A stretch of DNA of 64,000 bases, taken from assembly GCF_014205015.1 (NCBI RefSeq), contig NZ_JACHMO010000001.1:6572001-6636000 (forward strand), written 5' to 3'. This DNA comes from Saccharothrix ecbatanensis. Its GTDB lineage: Bacteria > Actinomycetota > Actinomycetes > Mycobacteriales > Pseudonocardiaceae. Positions within the stretch are counted from its first letter, which is position 1; the number at the start of each line of letters is the position of its first letter. Under the pieces are notes generated by a model, which saw nothing but the letters and a program-made list of their open reading frames with translations, was not told where the DNA came from and made no database searches. Of this stretch, positions 15,659 to 23,824 are shown piece after piece. The translations under genes were made by a program, and so were the position numbers.

Positions 15659-17920
15659 TTGGCGACCGTTCCTGCGGATATCCAAGGGCCGAGCGACGCG
15701 GAGCTGATCGATTCCGTGCGCGGCGGAACGATCGATGCGTACGGCCAGCTCTACGAGCGCCACGTTTCCGCTGCTTACAACCTCGCCCGCCAGCTGGCCA
15801 GGTCGTCCGCCGAGGCCGACGACCTCGTCTCGGACGCCTTCGCCAAGGTGCTCGACACTCTGCGCGCGGGCCGTGGCCCCGATTCGGCCTTCCGCGCCTA
15901 CCTCCTCACCGCGCTTCGCCACACCGCGTACGACAAGACGCGCCGCGACAAGAAGCTCGAACTCGCCGACGATGTGGCGGAAGTCGCACCCGAAGCGACA
16001 AGCGTGCCGTTCAAGGACACCGCCGTGGCCGGCCTGGAGCGGTCGATGGCCGCGAAGGCGTTCGCCCGGCTCCCCGAGCGCTGGCAGACCGTCCTCTGGC
16101 ACACCGAGATCGAGGGCCAGTCCCCCGCCGACGTCGCGCCGCTGCTGGGCCTGACCGCCAACGGCGTGTCCGCGCTCGCGTACCGCGCCCGTGAGGGGCT
16201 GAAGCAGGCCTACCTCCAGGTGCACCTGGCCGAGACCCAGTCCGAACGCTGCCGCGCCACCGTCGACCGGCTCGGCGCGTGGACCCGCGGTGGCCTGTCC
16301 AAGCGGGAGACCACGCAGGTCGAGGCGCACCTGGACGAGTGCACGAACTGCCGCGCGCTGGCCGCCGAACTGGCGGACGTCAACGGCGCGCTGCGCGGGA
16401 TCATCGCACCGCTGGTGCTCGGCATCGGCACGTCCGGCTACCTGGCCGCAGTCGGCACGGGCACCGCGAAGGCCGTCGCGGTCGCCGCGGCGGCGGGCAC
16501 GGGTGGCGCTGCCGCCGGCGCCGCCGCTTCCGCCCCCCGCCAGTTCTTCACCGCCGCCGCGTCGACCGCCGCCCTGGTCATCGCGGTGGCGATCGGGTTG
16601 GCCTCCGGTGGCGAACAGGACGTGCCCGCGGCGCAGGCCGTGCCGCAGCCGACGGCGGCCCAGCCGCAGGTGCCGACCCCGGCGCCCGAGCCCCCTGCCC
16701 CCGTCCCGCCCGCTCCTGTGCCGCCCGCTCCCGTGCCGCCACCGCCGGCCCAGCCCGCGCCGGCGCCCGTGCCCGAACCCGCACCGGCCCCTCAGCCGAC
16801 CCCCGAACCTCCGCCCGCGCCGCAGCCCGCGCCGGCGAACCTCGTGCCGACCGTGCCCGCCGGGTTCACCCTGGTTCCAGGTGAGGCGCCGGTCGACCTG
16901 CCGATCACCGTGCTCAACTCCGGAGAGACGGCGTCCGAGCCGGTGAGCGCCGCGCTCGACCTGCCGCCCGGCGTCCGGTCCGTCGGCAGCGCCGCGTCGT
17001 TCGCCGGCAACCGACTGGTCGGGTTCGACGGCGCCGAAGACCAGACCGTGACCTGCCCCGCCGGTACGGGCACGGTCACGTGCACCACCTCGCAGGGCAT
17101 CGCGCCCGGCGGGCAGGCGACGTTCGTGTTCCGCATCCAGGCCGATCCCAACGCGTCGAACGGCCGGATCACCGGCACGCTCAGCGCGGGCGTGTCGCTC
17201 AGCGTGTCGATCGAGGTCGCGGTCGAGGTGCGGCCGGTGCACGACGACCTGGAACTGCTGGTCGACAAGTGGCAGCACGGGTTCTGGGACCCGCGGCTGG
17301 ACATCCGGGCCACCAACACCGGCGGCCGGGCGGGCACCCTGCGGCTGGTCGTGGAATCGGACGACCACGTCACGCTCGTCGCGTTCGGCTGCAAGGAGCC
17401 GGGACGGCGAGTGGTGTGCGAGGTGCCGTTGGACCGCAACAAGACGTTCCGGCTCGCGGTGTGGGCCCTCGGCTCGCCGCACCGGAACGCGGTGGTGCGG
17501 GTCAGCGCGACCCTCGGCGACGCGGCGAAGAGCGTCGACGTGCCCCTCACGGCGCACCCGCACTGGGGTGACGGCCAGGTGCCGGAGCCGCCGGTCGAAC
17601 GGCCGACGGTGACGCCGGGAACGAGCACCACGACGCCGGGTCCGACGACGACCACCCCGAAGCCGACCACGACCCAGCCGCCGACGACCACCGAGCCGTC
17701 GACCACGGACCCGACCACGACGGCGCCCACGACTCCGCCGGCCCAGACGCCGACGCCCACCCCGGACCCGACGACGACCGAGCCGACCACGCCCGCGCCG
17801 ACACCTACGCCGACCGAGCCGACCACGCCCACACATCCGGGCCAGGGCGACCCGTGTCGGCCGGGGCACCAGCCGACGCCGGAGAGCGCACGCCCTGATC
17901 GTTGTCGCACCCCTTCGTGA
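15659..17920 (+). CDS. membrane-anchored ECF-type sigma factor with zinc-finger and extracytoplasmic domain
   Basis: A 753-residue fusion. Residues about 12-75 are sigma region 2 (AYGQLYERHVSAAYNLARQL, AEADDLVSDAFAKVLDTLR); 120-185 are region 4 with the helix-turn-helix around SPADVAPLLGLTANGVSALAYRAREG. Residues 205-235 form an anti-sigma-type zinc finger, H224-x3-C228-x2-C231 (HLDECTNC). A transmembrane helix at about 297-315 leads to a Pro/Ala linker (325-395), a roughly 240-residue beta-rich extracellular part with Cys pairs, and a Thr/Pro tail. Sigma, anti-sigma-like and sensor parts are thus in one chain. The start is a TTG 10 nt after GAGGAGGG; no ATG or GTG fits better. Targets unknown. 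Confidence 0.85.
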   Translation: MATVPADIQGPSDAELIDSVRGGTIDAYGQLYERHVSAAYNLARQLARSSAEADDLVSDAFAKVLDTLRAGRGPDSAFRAYLLTALRHTAYDKTRRDKKLELADDVAEVAPEATSVPFKDTAVAGLERSMAAKAFARLPERWQTVLWHTEIEGQSPADVAPLLGLTANGVSALAYRAREGLKQAYLQVHLAETQSERCRATVDRLGAWTRGGLSKRETTQVEAHLDECTNCRALAAELADVNGALRGIIAPLVLGIGTSGYLAAVGTGTAKAVAVAAAAGTGGAAAGAAASAPRQFFTAAASTAALVIAVAIGLASGGEQDVPAAQAVPQPTAAQPQVPTPAPEPPAPVPPAPVPPAPVPPPPAQPAPAPVPEPAPAPQPTPEPPPAPQPAPANLVPTVPAGFTLVPGEAPVDLPITVLNSGETASEPVSAALDLPPGVRSVGSAASFAGNRLVGFDGAEDQTVTCPAGTGTVTCTTSQGIAPGGQATFVFRIQADPNASNGRITGTLSAGVSLSVSIEVAVEVRPVHDDLELLVDKWQHGFWDPRLDIRATNTGGRAGTLRLVVESDDHVTLVAFGCKEPGRRVVCEVPLDRNKTFRLAVWALGSPHRNAVVRVSATLGDAAKSVDVPLTAHPHWGDGQVPEPPVERPTVTPGTSTTTPGPTTTTPKPTTTQPPTTTEPSTTDPTTTAPTTPPAQTPTPTPDPTTTEPTTPAPTPTPTEPTTPTHPGQGDPCRPGHQPTPESARPDRCRTPS

Positions 17921-17941
17921 TCGTTCGAGCACGGGTGTCGG

Positions 17942-17947
17942 TAGCCT
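17942..17947 (+). promoter_or_regulatory. -10 hexamer TAGCCT, leaderless type
   Basis: It lies 6 nt before the GTG of the first GtrA gene, which has no ribosome-binding site. Confidence 0.55.
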
Positions 17948-17953
17948 GCCCCG

Positions 17954-18472
17954 GTGCTGCCACTCGCGCGCAGAGTCCTGGGACTCCTCCCGGAACCCGT
18001 CCGGTTCCTGATCAACAAGCACCGTGAGCTGATCCGGTTCGCCGTCGTGGGCGGCACAACGTTCCTGATCGACAACGGCATCTGGTACGCGCTGAAGCTG
18101 ACCGTCCTCCAGGACAAGGTCGTGACGGCGAAGGCCATCGCGGTGCTGGTGGCGGTCATAGCGTCGTACGTGCTGAGCCGCGAGTGGTCCTTCGACACCC
18201 GCGGCGGGCGTGAGCGACACCACGAGGCCGGGCTGTTCTTCCTGGTCAGCGGCATCGGCATCGGGGTGAACCTGCTGCCGCTGTACGCCTCCCGGCACGT
18301 GCTCGACCTGCACTCGGAGATCGCGGACTTCGTCAGCGGCTCGGTGATCGGCATGCTGCTGGCCACCGTTTTCAAGTACTGGGCGATGCGGAAATTCGTG
18401 TTCCCGCAGGCGGACGCACGCCCGTCGGTGACGTCGCTGCCCGTCGTCACGGAGCAACGCGACGTCGCCTGA
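17954..18472 (+). CDS. GtrA-like membrane protein, copy 1
   Basis: 172-residue GtrA/DPMS-flippase-like protein with four predicted helices: IRFAVVGGTTFLIDNGIWYAL, AIAVLVAVIASYVLS, GLFFLVSGIGIGVNLLPLYA and VSGSVIGMLLATVF. The conserved loop SREWSFDTRGGRERHHEAG lies between helices 2 and 3. Members are thought to help flip or handle lipid-linked sugars for cell-surface glycans. It starts at a GTG with a leaderless-type promoter and is followed after 35 bp by a paralogue with its own promoter. In M. tuberculosis a GtrA gene (Rv3277) neighbours purK; here it is 6 kb away. Confidence 0.9.
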   Translation: MLPLARRVLGLLPEPVRFLINKHRELIRFAVVGGTTFLIDNGIWYALKLTVLQDKVVTAKAIAVLVAVIASYVLSREWSFDTRGGRERHHEAGLFFLVSGIGIGVNLLPLYASRHVLDLHSEIADFVSGSVIGMLLATVFKYWAMRKFVFPQADARPSVTSLPVVTEQRDVA

Positions 18473-18495
18473 ACAGGCGATTCACCTGTTTTCCG

Positions 18496-18501
18496 TACAC
18501 T
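18496..18501 (+). promoter_or_regulatory. -10 hexamer TACACT, leaderless type
   Basis: It lies 6 nt before the GTG of the second GtrA gene, inside the 35-bp gap between the two copies, so the second copy can be expressed on its own. Confidence 0.5.
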
Positions 18502-18507
18502 GCTCAG

Positions 18508-19059
18508 GTGTCCGTTGTCGAGAACGTCGTCCTCCGGCTGCCCGAACCGCTGCGCTCACTGGCCCTCAAGCACAGAGAGCTGCTGAAGTTCGCCGTCGTC
18601 GGCGGCACCTGCTTCGTGATCGACACGGTCATCTTCTTCACGCTGAAGCTGACCGTGCTGGACTCGAAGCCGGTGACCGCGAAGATCGTCGCGACCCTGG
18701 TGGCCACGATCGTGTCCTACGTGCTGAACCGCGAGTGGTCGTTCAAGACCAGGGGCGGCCGGGAGCGGCACCACGAGGCGGCGCTGTTCTTCCTCGTCAA
18801 CGGCATCGGCATCGCGCTCAACTCGCTGCCGCTGTGGGTGTCGCGCTACCTGCTGGACCTCGAGGAGCCGAACATCAGCAGGCTCGGCGAGGAGCTGGCC
18901 GACTTCCTCAGCGCGCAGATCATCGGCACCCTGATCGCCATGGCGTTCCGCTGGTGGGGCTACAAGAAGTGGGTCTTCCCCGAAGCCGACTTCCGGCCGC
19001 GCCGGGTGACCAGGGCGTACGACAAGCCGGAGGACGAGGAACCCCTCGGCCGCTCCTGA
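18508..19059 (+). CDS. GtrA-like membrane protein, copy 2
   Basis: 183-residue paralogue of the preceding gene. The helices LKFAVVGGTCFVIDTVIFFTL, IVATLVATIVSYVLN, ALFFLVNGIGIALNSLPLWV and LSAQIIGTLIAMAFRWW match in order, and the loop NREWSFKTRGGRERHHEA is nearly identical. It has an extra acidic stretch (DLEEPNISRLGEEL) before helix 4 and a charged cytoplasmic C-terminus. Expected role: lipid-linked glycan translocation. This is a recent tandem duplication by local similarity. It converges on the LysR gene with a 48-bp gap. Confidence 0.9.
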   Translation: MSVVENVVLRLPEPLRSLALKHRELLKFAVVGGTCFVIDTVIFFTLKLTVLDSKPVTAKIVATLVATIVSYVLNREWSFKTRGGRERHHEAALFFLVNGIGIALNSLPLWVSRYLLDLEEPNISRLGEELADFLSAQIIGTLIAMAFRWWGYKKWVFPEADFRPRRVTRAYDKPEDEEPLGRS

Positions 19060-19107
19060 CCGGAACGCGTCACGCCGTCACACCCGAGTTCGTGGACGCC
19101 GAACCCG

Positions 19108-19986
19108 TCACCGGCCTCCGTCGGCCGCCCGACCGCCCGCGCAGGCGATCACCAGGGCGGCGGCGGGCGAAGGGTCCCGCCGCCACACCAACTCCAGGTC
19201 CGGCGCGGGTAGGCGGTCCGCGAACGGGATCATGACCGCGTCCGCGGGCAAGTGGTCTCCCAGCGTGCGGGGCACCAGCTGGTAGTTCTCGCCGCCCGCG
19301 AGCTCGTCGAACCGGCGCCAGCCGGGCAGCCGCGTGTCCTCCACCTCCGGGACGTGACCGAGCGCGGACAGGAGCGCGGCGCGGTAGCCCGGCATGTGCC
19401 GCCGGGACAGCAGCAGGCGACTGCCCACCAGGTCGGCCGGGGTCACCGCGTCGCGGCCTGCGAGGTGGTGCGCCGCCCCGACGACCACGATCAGGTCCTC
19501 GCGGTGGAACGGGAGCCGGCCGAACTCGGGGCGCACGGGCATGCTCCGCGACAAGACCAGGTCGAATCTCTTCGCGAGCAGCCCTTCCACCAGCTCCACC
19601 GACCACCCCTCGACCTGGTCGACGGTCAGACCGGGGTGGCGCTCGCGGACGGCGTCGACGAGTCGCGGCACGGCTTCGTACGCGGCACTCGTGACGAAGC
19701 CGAGCCGAACGGCGCCGAACTCGCCGCGCCCGGCGGCCTTGCTCCGTTCGACGAGCCCGTCGGCGTCGTCGAGGATCCGGCGCGCGGACGCCACGAACAC
19801 CCGGCCGGCGTCGGTCAGCCCGGTCGGCCGCCGGGTGAACAGGGTGACGCCCAGGGCGCGTTCCAGGTCGCCGACCTGGCGGCTGAGTGCGGGTTGGGCG
19901 ATGTGCAGCCGGTCGGCGGCGCGCTGGAAGCCGCCCTCGTCGGCGACCGCCACGACGTAGCGCATCAGGCGCAAGTCGATCGACAT
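19108..19986 (-). CDS. LysR-family transcriptional regulator
   Basis: 292-residue LysR regulator. The N-terminal helix-turn-helix is in FQRAADRLHIAQPALSRQVGDLERALGVTLF, followed by the coiled linker and a type 2 periplasmic-binding effector domain (VRLGFVTSAAYEAVPRLVDAV ... LVEGLLAKRFDLVLSR). No effector can be read from sequence. The ATG has the leaderless-type hexamer TACGCT (minus strand 19993-19998) 6 nt upstream. It is divergent from a secreted beta-propeller gene, its likely target, with a GGTTC/GAACC palindrome between them. Confidence 0.93.
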   Translation of the reverse strand: MSIDLRLMRYVVAVADEGGFQRAADRLHIAQPALSRQVGDLERALGVTLFTRRPTGLTDAGRVFVASARRILDDADGLVERSKAAGRGEFGAVRLGFVTSAAYEAVPRLVDAVRERHPGLTVDQVEGWSVELVEGLLAKRFDLVLSRSMPVRPEFGRLPFHREDLIVVVGAAHHLAGRDAVTPADLVGSRLLLSRRHMPGYRAALLSALGHVPEVEDTRLPGWRRFDELAGGENYQLVPRTLGDHLPADAVMIPFADRLPAPDLELVWRRDPSPAAALVIACAGGRAADGGR

Positions 19987-19992
19987 GCCCGG

Positions 19993-19998
19993 AGCGTA
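19993..19998 (-). promoter_or_regulatory. -10 hexamer TACGCT of the LysR gene
   Basis: On the minus strand it lies 6 nt before the ATG at 19986, with no ribosome-binding site between. Confidence 0.5.
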
Positions 19999-20023
19999 TG
20001 TGGGCAGACCGAGTCGGTATTGG

Positions 20024-20039
20024 CGGTTCCGGCGAACCG
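20024..20039. promoter_or_regulatory. candidate LysR operator
   Basis: CGGTTC (20024-20029), a 4-nt spacer and GAACCG (20034-20039) form a perfect 6-bp inverted repeat midway between the divergent LysR and beta-propeller genes. Its position fits a shared operator; binding itself is inferred. Confidence 0.45.
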
Positions 20040-20081
20040 GCGCCGAGACTGTCGGCGATGTCGATCGTCAACGGAGGTCGG

Positions 20082-21011
20082 ATGATGCGCAGGCGTGACG
20101 TGCTGGTGGCGGCAGCGGGACTCGGGGCGGCGGTGCTGCTGCCGCGGACCGCGACGGCGGGACCGTTCCCCACCGAGTTCGCGTTGCCGGACGGGTTCAT
20201 GCCGGAGGGCATCGCGATCGGCGCGTGGCCGACGGCGTACTTCGGCTCCCGCGCCGACGGCGCGATCTACGAGGTGGCACTGGCCACCGGACGCGGCCGG
20301 GTGCTCAGCGCCGGCACGGGCACGCCGTCGCTGGGCATCAAGGTGGACTCCCCGCGGCGGCGGCTGTTCGTGGCGGGCGGCTCCGGCGGCGACGCCAGGG
20401 TGGTCGACGCCTTCTCCGGTCGCGTGCTGGCGAGCTACCGGCTCTCCGAGCAGGAGTCGTTCGTCAACGACCTGGCGATCACCCGCGACGCCGTGTGGCT
20501 GACCGACTCCTTCCAGCCCGTGCTGCACCGGTTGCCGCTCGGGCCGTTCGGCGCGCTGCCGCACCAGTCGAAGATCAGTTCGCTGCCGTTGACCGGCGAC
20601 CTGGTCCACGTCCCGGAGGTGGCCAACGCCAACGGCATCGTGACCACCCCGGACGGCCGGGCGTTGCTGATCGGCCAGTCCGCCACCGGCAAGCTGTTCC
20701 GGGTCGTGCCGGAGACGGGTGTGACCGCGGAGGTCGACCTCGGTGGTCACCTGCTGCCGCGCAACGACGGCCTGCTGCGCGAGGGCAGGAACCTCTACGT
20801 GGTGCAGAACCGGGTGAACCTGTTCACCAAGCTGGAGCTGAGCCCGGATGCGAGCAGTGCCCGGGTGGTTGCCGCGGTGTCGGACCCGAGGTTCGACGTG
20901 CCGGCCACCGTCGCCGCCTGGGGCAACCGGTTCTACCTGGTCAACGGGCGGTTCAGCACGACGCCGACGCCGACCACGACCTACGGCGCGCTGGCGCTGG
21001 ACAAGTTCTGA
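20082..21011 (+). CDS. exported SMP-30/gluconolactonase-like beta-propeller protein
   Basis: 309-residue protein with a twin-arginine-type signal (MMRRRDVLVAAAGLGAAVLLPRTATA) ending near residue 26, so it is exported folded. The mature part has the repeated blades of an SMP-30/NHL-like propeller: FMPEGIAIGAWPTAYFGSRADGAI, GIKVDSPRRRLFVAGG, FVNDLAITRDAVWLTDS, ANGIVTTPDGRALLIG and LLPRNDGLLREGRNLYVVQN. Actinobacterial homologues are sometimes mislabelled superoxide dismutase. GGAGG sits 4 nt before the ATG at 20082 and 7 nt before the ATG at 20085. Likely regulated by the divergent LysR protein. Substrate unknown. Confidence 0.8.
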   Translation: MMRRRDVLVAAAGLGAAVLLPRTATAGPFPTEFALPDGFMPEGIAIGAWPTAYFGSRADGAIYEVALATGRGRVLSAGTGTPSLGIKVDSPRRRLFVAGGSGGDARVVDAFSGRVLASYRLSEQESFVNDLAITRDAVWLTDSFQPVLHRLPLGPFGALPHQSKISSLPLTGDLVHVPEVANANGIVTTPDGRALLIGQSATGKLFRVVPETGVTAEVDLGGHLLPRNDGLLREGRNLYVVQNRVNLFTKLELSPDASSARVVAAVSDPRFDVPATVAAWGNRFYLVNGRFSTTPTPTTTYGALALDKF

Positions 21012-21066
21012 CCGGTCGGTTCGGCTGCTACCGGTCGGTTCGGCTTCTGACCGGCCGGTTCAGCGG
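21008..21066. repeat. three tandem 19-20-bp repeats spanning a convergent gene junction
   Basis: Units begin at 21008, 21028 and 21047 and follow the pattern CTGACCGGTCGGTTCGGCTG with a few changes. The first unit contains the stop of the beta-propeller gene and the last contains the stop of the phosphatase gene on the other strand. The sequence is unrelated to the 22-nt family. Confidence 0.75.
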
Positions 21067-21845
21067 CCTTCGGTCAACACCTTCAACGCCGCGTCGTGCA
21101 GGTGCCCGTTGCTCGACAGCACGTTGCCGCCGTCGAACCGCTCCACCCCGGCCAGGTCGCTGAACCGGCCACCGGCCTCCGCCACCAACACCTGGAACGG
21201 CGCCACGTCCCACGGGTTCACGATCGGCTCGGCGGCGAGGTCGATCGCACCCTCCGCGACCAGGCAGTGCTGCCAGAAGTCGCCGAACGCCCGGTTCTCC
21301 CAGCACGCGTCGACCAGCGCCAGGTACGCCTCGCGGGAGTGGTGCTCGACCCACGTGCCGAGGTGCGTGGTGGACAGGTAGGCGTCGGACAGGTCGCGCA
21401 CGCCGGACACGTTGATCGCCCGCTCGCCCGACGCGTCCGACGTGTGCGCGCCACCGCCCGTCGAAGCCCACCAGCGGCGGCCCAACGCGGGCGCGCTGAT
21501 CACACCCACCACCGGCACGCCGTCCACCACGAGCGCGATCAACGTCGCCCACACCGGCACGCCGCGCAGGAAGTTCTTCGTGCCGTCGATCGGGTCGACC
21601 ACCCACGCCCGCCCTGCCCCCGCCGTGCCGCCGCGTTCCTCGCCGGCGATCTGGTCGTCCGGGGCCTCGACCGCGAGCACGGCGCGGATCGCGTCCTCGA
21701 CGGCCACGTCGGCGTCCGTCACGGGCGTGCGGTCGGGTTTGCGCTCCACCACGAGATCCCGGGCGCGGAACCGGGCCGTGGTGATCTTGTCTGCCTCGTC
21801 CGCCAAGCGGAGGGCCAGGGACAAATCTGCGCGAAGGGCGGACAC
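21060..21845 (-). CDS. hisN: inositol-monophosphatase-family phosphatase, HisN-like
   Basis: 261-residue Mg-dependent phosphatase read from GTG 21845. The metal-binding motifs are all present: AGEERGG near residue 70, WVVDPIDGTKNFLRG near 85-100, and NPWDVAPFQVLVAEAGG near 215. The closest named actinobacterial group is HisN (histidinol-phosphatase of histidine synthesis), though inositol-1-phosphatase activity cannot be excluded from motifs alone. A much longer in-frame extension to 22451 is antisense to a response-regulator gene and is not real. It is divergent from that regulator with 33 bp between. Confidence 0.82.
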   Translation of the reverse strand: MSALRADLSLALRLADEADKITTARFRARDLVVERKPDRTPVTDADVAVEDAIRAVLAVEAPDDQIAGEERGGTAGAGRAWVVDPIDGTKNFLRGVPVWATLIALVVDGVPVVGVISAPALGRRWWASTGGGAHTSDASGERAINVSGVRDLSDAYLSTTHLGTWVEHHSREAYLALVDACWENRAFGDFWQHCLVAEGAIDLAAEPIVNPWDVAPFQVLVAEAGGRFSDLAGVERFDGGNVLSSNGHLHDAALKVLTEGR

Positions 21846-21865
21846 GCACCGGATCGTGCCACGCC

Positions 21866-21871
21866 TACGCT
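21866..21871 (+). promoter_or_regulatory. -10 hexamer TACGCT, leaderless type
   Basis: It lies 7 nt before the GTG of the response-regulator gene, within the 33-bp divergent gap. Confidence 0.5.
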
Positions 21872-21878
21872 GAGCGGC

Positions 21879-22550
21879 GTGAGCGTGGTCTTGTTGGCCG
21901 AGGACGACCCGGCGATCGCGGAACCGCTGTCCCGCGCGTTGCAGCGGGAGGGGTACCAGGTCCAGGTCGTCGGCGACGGTCCGGGCGCGTTGGCCGCCGC
22001 CGAGCACAGCGGCATCGATCTCCTGGTGCTCGACCTCGGCCTGCCCGGGATGGACGGGCTGGAGGTGTGCCGGCGGCTGCGCGCGGGCGGTCGGGGCATC
22101 CCCGTGCTGATGCTCACCGCCCGGTCGGACGAGGTCGACTTCGTGGTCGGGCTCGACGCGGGCGCGGACGACTACGTGGCCAAGCCGTTCCGGCTCGCCG
22201 AGCTGATGGCCCGGATCCGCGCCCTGCTGCGCCGCCGTTCGCCCGGCACGCTGGAGGTCAACGGCGTGCGCGTGGACCTCGCCGCCCGCCGCGTCACCGT
22301 GGACGGGCTGGAGGTGCAGCTGGCGAACAAGGAGTTCGAGCTGCTGCGCGTGCTGATCCAACGCGCGGGCCAGGTCGTGCACCGGGACGAGATCCTGTCC
22401 GAGGTCTGGAACGACCCGGAGCTCAAGAGCAGCAAGACCCTCGACATGCACATGTCCTGGCTGCGCCGGAAGCTCGGTGACGTGCGCTCGGTGGAGCGCC
22501 GCATCGCGACCGTGCGCGGTGTCGGCTTCCGCTTCAACACCGCCGACTGA
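21879..22550 (+). CDS. OmpR/PhoB-type response regulator
   Basis: 223-residue two-component regulator. The receiver domain has the acidic pocket LLAEDD, the phospho-acceptor Asp in LLVLDLGLPGMDGLEV, the Thr/Ser switch in VLMLTARSDE and the Lys in DDYVAKPF. A winged-helix effector domain follows (LANKEFELLRVLIQRAGQVVHRDEILSEVW ... VRGVGFRF). The start is a GTG 7 nt after TACGCT. Its stop shares one base with the start of the sensor kinase gene (TGATG), so they form a pair. Signal and regulon unknown. Confidence 0.95.
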   Translation: MSVVLLAEDDPAIAEPLSRALQREGYQVQVVGDGPGALAAAEHSGIDLLVLDLGLPGMDGLEVCRRLRAGGRGIPVLMLTARSDEVDFVVGLDAGADDYVAKPFRLAELMARIRALLRRRSPGTLEVNGVRVDLAARRVTVDGLEVQLANKEFELLRVLIQRAGQVVHRDEILSEVWNDPELKSSKTLDMHMSWLRRKLGDVRSVERRIATVRGVGFRFNTAD

Positions 22551-23824
22551 TGCGCACCCGGATCCTGCGGGCGATCCTGCTCGCCGTCGCGGTCACCGGG
22601 TTCGCCCTCGGCATCCCGTTGGGCTACACGGCCCTGCGGTTGGTGGACGACGGCGCGCGCACCGACCTGGCCGCGCGGGCGCAGCGGATCGCCGCGTCCA
22701 TCGACGACCAGATCGCGAGCGGGCGGGCGATCGACCTCAAGCCCGTGGAGGTCGGCGTGCCCGAGGGCGGCCACCTCGTGGTGACGTCCGCCGACGGGGT
22801 GCGCGAGTTCGGCAAGACACCAGGGCCGGACCCGTTGTCGGTGGAGGTGCCGATCGCACAGCAGGGCACGGTCCGGCTGGAGGTGTCGTCCGCGCCGATG
22901 CACACCGCGCAGTACCAGGTCGCGGCGCTGGTGGTGCTGCTGGTCGTGCTGTCGGTGAGCACCGGCACGGTGGTGGCGACGGTGACGGCCCGCAAGCTCG
23001 CCATGCCGTTGCGGCACGTCGCTTCGCGGGCGGCACGGTTGGGCGCGGGTGACTTCCGGCATGACGACCGGCGGCACGGCGTGCCGGAGCTGGACCTCGT
23101 CGCGGACGCCCTGGACAAGTCGGCGGGGGCGTTGGCGCAGCTCGTGCAGCGGGAGCGGGAGCTGGTCGGTGACGTCTCGCACCAGCTCCGCAGCAGACTG
23201 ACGGCGTTGCAGCTGCGGTTGGAGGCGCTGTCGCTGCACCCCGAGCCGGACATGGCCGTGGAAGCGCGGGCCGCGTTGGAGCAGGCCGAACGGCTGGCCG
23301 AGGTGCTGAACGAGATGCTGGCCGCTGCCCGTGCGGCCCGTGCGGTGGGCGCCGAACCGCTCGACTTGGGCGCCGAGCTGTCGGCCATCGCCGAGGAGTG
23401 GCGTGACCCGCTGCGTAGCGTCGGGCGCGCGCTGCGGGTGCGTGTGCCGGAAGGGCTGTTGGCGCGTGCCACGCCCGCACGGCTGCGTGAGGCGATCGGC
23501 GTGCTGCTGGACAACGCCCTGCGGCACGGTGAAGGTCAGGTCGTCGTCTCCGCGCGGCGTGACGACGGGACGATCGTCGTGGAGGTCGCCGACGGGGGCG
23601 CGGGCGTGCCGGACGAGTTGGCGCACCACATCTTCGAGCGCGGTGTGTCCGGCGGCGGGTCCACCGGGGTCGGGCTCGCGTTGGCGCGTGCCTTGGTGGA
23701 CGCCGACGGCGGGCGGCTGGAGCTGTCCACCGCCCGGCCGGCGACGTTCGCGCTGTTCCTGCCCGTGCCGAAGGCCGAGGACGTGGTAGGCGTGACCTGG
23801 CGGACCGACCTCACGCCTCGCTAG
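22550..23824 (+). CDS. two-component sensor histidine kinase
   Basis: 424-residue membrane kinase. Two transmembrane helices (AILLAVAVTGFALGIPLGY and VAALVVLLVVLSVSTGTVVATV) enclose an extracellular sensor of about 90 residues. A HAMP region is followed by the phosphorylation site DVSHQLRSRLTALQLRLEAL, the N-box LDNALRHG, G1 VADGGAGVPDE and G2 GGSTGVGLALARALV, so it should be active. No known sensor motif is visible outside. Its last 14 bp overlap the end of the convergent gene at 23811. Confidence 0.95.
   Translation: MRTRILRAILLAVAVTGFALGIPLGYTALRLVDDGARTDLAARAQRIAASIDDQIASGRAIDLKPVEVGVPEGGHLVVTSADGVREFGKTPGPDPLSVEVPIAQQGTVRLEVSSAPMHTAQYQVAALVVLLVVLSVSTGTVVATVTARKLAMPLRHVASRAARLGAGDFRHDDRRHGVPELDLVADALDKSAGALAQLVQRERELVGDVSHQLRSRLTALQLRLEALSLHPEPDMAVEARAALEQAERLAEVLNEMLAAARAARAVGAEPLDLGAELSAIAEEWRDPLRSVGRALRVRVPEGLLARATPARLREAIGVLLDNALRHGEGQVVVSARRDDGTIVVEVADGGAGVPDELAHHIFERGVSGGGSTGVGLALARALVDADGGRLELSTARPATFALFLPVPKAEDVVGVTWRTDLTPR

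Noticed and set aside
14702..18457. Very long minus-strand open frame of 1251 codons
   Set aside because: Only its 3' part (to 15565) is a gene; the rest is antisense to the sigma factor and first GtrA genes and is a GC-rich shadow frame with His/Arg/Gly-rich sequence.
21096..22550. A 484-codon frame extending the response regulator upstream
   Set aside because: The extension is antisense to the phosphatase gene; the receiver domain starts at the GTG at 21879.
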